From assembly GCA_003165195.1 (NCBI GenBank), contig PLSP01000077.1:63491-96262 (forward strand): DNA of 32,772 nt. The letters run 5' to 3'. This DNA is from Candidatus Bathyarchaeota archaeon (lineage in GTDB: Archaea > Thermoproteota > Bathyarchaeia > Bathyarchaeales > Bathycorpusculaceae). Of the stretch, positions 31,614 to 32,772 are shown piece by piece (within the stretch, counting starts at the first letter, position 1; the number at the start of each line of letters is the position of its first letter). Position numbers and translations under genes: made by a program. The notes under the pieces are model-generated. The model made no database searches, had not been told where the DNA came from, and worked only from the letters and a program-made list of their open reading frames with translations.

Positions 31614-32635
31614 GGCACATCCACCTTATCGACACGCCAACGAAGCTTTACATAACTCTCATCTATAGGCGTCACCAACCCATGACTAAAAGCCAAAACG
31701 CCTGTCCATGCAATCATAGCTCCATTGTCGGTTGCAAACTCAAGCGGAACTACAGAGAACTTCGCGTTATGATCCTCGGCAATTACGTTTAGCATGCTTT
31801 GTAACCGTTTGTTGGCTGCTACGCCTCCAGTCAACAGAACCTCCTTTTTCTCGGTGTGTGCCAACGCCCGCTCAGTCACTTCGGTAACCATGGAAAAGGC
31901 GTGTTCTTGAAGGCTATAGCACACATCCTCTAAGCAACAGCTGCCCATCTTTATCTGAGTAGTAGCCGCAGTCAGCAAGCCGCTAAGAGACATGTCCATG
32001 CCTTTCACGACATAGGGCAAAGAAACCAAGTTTTTTCCCTTAGCTGCCAACCGCTCTACAGCAGCACCAAGCGGCAAACCCTTTTGGTTTTTAAGCCCAG
32101 CCTCTCTGGCAAAAACATCTAAACAGTTGCCCAGTGCGATATCGAGAGTTTCCCCAAAAACCCGGTAGCGCCCAGCCTCAAAAGCGGTGACCATGGTGTT
32201 GCCTCCTGACGCGTAAAGTGTCACGGGGTCGGTTACACCTGTTTTTAGTTTGCCAATTTCAATGTGTGCCACAGAATGGTTAACCCCGACAAGTGGGATT
32301 CGAAGGTATGAAGCTAAAGCTCTTGCAACGGTGGCGCCTGTTCGCAAACTCGGTCCTAAACCTGGGCCCTGAGCAAACGCGATGCTGGACAAGTCACTTG
32401 GCTTTAGGTCTGCAGCATTTAACGCGTCTTTGAGCACTCTGTCTGCTACTTCCGCATGGTGCCTTGCAGCTTCTCTTGGGTGAATCCCGCCTTCAATCGG
32501 GATGTAGCTATCTGATTTGTTAGCAAGTATCTCTCCGTCGAAGCCAGCGATTCCTACACCGAAGTCATCTGCTGAAGATTCTATCCCTAAACAGTAACCT
32601 TGATGTTTCTGATGCATTTCCTGCGGTTTTTTCAT
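31601..32635 (-). CDS. kae1: KEOPS catalytic subunit Kae1 (TsaD family), t6A synthase
   Basis: A 344-residue ASKHA-fold enzyme that transfers threonylcarbamoyl to A37 of ANN-decoding tRNAs. It shows GIESSADDFGVGI, FAQGPGLGPSLRTGA, the iron-binding His pair H120 and H124 in VNHSVAHIE, SGGNTMV, MSLSGLLTA, LTGGVAANKRL and FATDNGAMIAW with the third metal ligand. The C-terminal YVKLRWRVDKVDVPW is archaeal. The first ATG 32635 is used; M7 is an alternative. First gene of the kae1-bud32-ham1 operon. Confidence 0.97.
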   Translation of the reverse strand: MKKPQEMHQKHQGYCLGIESSADDFGVGIAGFDGEILANKSDSYIPIEGGIHPREAARHHAEVADRVLKDALNAADLKPSDLSSIAFAQGPGLGPSLRTGATVARALASYLRIPLVGVNHSVAHIEIGKLKTGVTDPVTLYASGGNTMVTAFEAGRYRVFGETLDIALGNCLDVFAREAGLKNQKGLPLGAAVERLAAKGKNLVSLPYVVKGMDMSLSGLLTAATTQIKMGSCCLEDVCYSLQEHAFSMVTEVTERALAHTEKKEVLLTGGVAANKRLQSMLNVIAEDHNAKFSVVPLEFATDNGAMIAWTGVLAFSHGLVTPIDESYVKLRWRVDKVDVPWIH

Positions 32636-32719
32636 GTCTTTACACGTTTCTTTGGGGATACATATTTTTATGTGGATTCAACGCTTATATTCTAATTGCA
32701 TTATCTGGAATTGATTTAG

Positions 32720-32772
32720 ATGCCTAAACGTAATGACCTTGAACAGAAAGCACTCCATTATGTGGTAAACAC
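32720..32772 (+). CDS. 5' end of a gene, possibly an HTH protein (truncated by window edge)
   Basis: ATG 32720 opens a frame still open at the right edge: MPKRNDLEQKALHYVVN. The start resembles archaeal winged-helix proteins related to Rpc34/TFIIE or Lrp-type regulators, which begin with a charged LEQKAL helix, but 17 residues are too few to decide. CTTATATT (32683-32690) is a TATA candidate about 30 nt upstream, so the message may be near-leaderless. It is divergent from kae1. Confidence 0.5.
   Translation, partial: MPKRNDLEQKALHYVVN

Overview
The window reads as a piece of an archaeal chromosome, most likely from the TACK side (a Bathyarchaeia-like anaerobe is my guess). The evidence is a KEOPS gene set (Kae1, Bud32, Pcc1), archaeal S15 next to a GAN/RecJ-type DHH nuclease, a PriS-type primase, a Sulfolobus-style zinc 7Fe ferredoxin, TATA boxes about 20-40 nt before many starts, strong GGAGGTGA ribosome sites and frequent TTG/GTG starts. 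Lineage is inference; no 16S gene is present.

Layout. 1-4.6 kb: the 3' end of a tRNA, a beta-propeller/glycosyltransferase fusion, a tiny zinc-ribbon gene, a decayed gene and a B12-binding radical SAM enzyme. 4.8-9.7 kb: two KGG-repeat stress proteins, flavodoxin, a ferritin-like protein, two HTH regulators flanking a twin-palindrome operator, a cytosolic HtrA protease and a CoA-binding protein. 9.8-15.5 kb: a peroxiredoxin broken by an in-frame stop, endonuclease III, a ribbon-helix-helix regulator with a palindrome at its TATA box, a thiol-redox group (FTR-rubredoxin fusion, glutaredoxin, lipoamide-dehydrogenase-like flavoprotein), a primase-like protein and zinc ferredoxin. 15.6-24.7 kb: a possible double-Alba protein, superoxide dismutase, rubrerythrin, flavodiiron protein, OsmC protein, protein disulfide oxidoreductase, copper ATPase plus YHS protein, parvulin and an 8Fe ferredoxin. 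24.8-26.6 kb: a secreted/anchored protein with the layout of ribophorin I. 27.2-32.6 kb: S15-GAN-Pcc1, an AT-rich orphan membrane protein, and Kae1-Bud32-Ham1. A regulator-like gene begins at the right edge.

How it fits together. Much of 4.8-24.7 kb is an oxygen, peroxide and metal defence and thiol-homeostasis neighbourhood. Superoxide is removed by SOD, peroxide by rubrerythrin and OsmC, oxygen by the flavodiiron protein, and disulfides are handled by PDO, glutaredoxin and FTR. Copper is exported by CopA, with ferredoxins and flavodoxin as possible electron carriers. The right end is an information-processing block (t6A tRNA modification, ribosome, replication nuclease, nucleotide-pool cleaning).

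The most unusual signals are: a family of about 50-nt intergenic hairpin repeats (nine copies in two clusters, 19.4-19.9 kb and 26.8-27.0 kb) with compensating stem changes and a conserved GTAGACCCCTATCC-like tail; the ribophorin-I-like protein; and two genes interrupted by in-frame stops.
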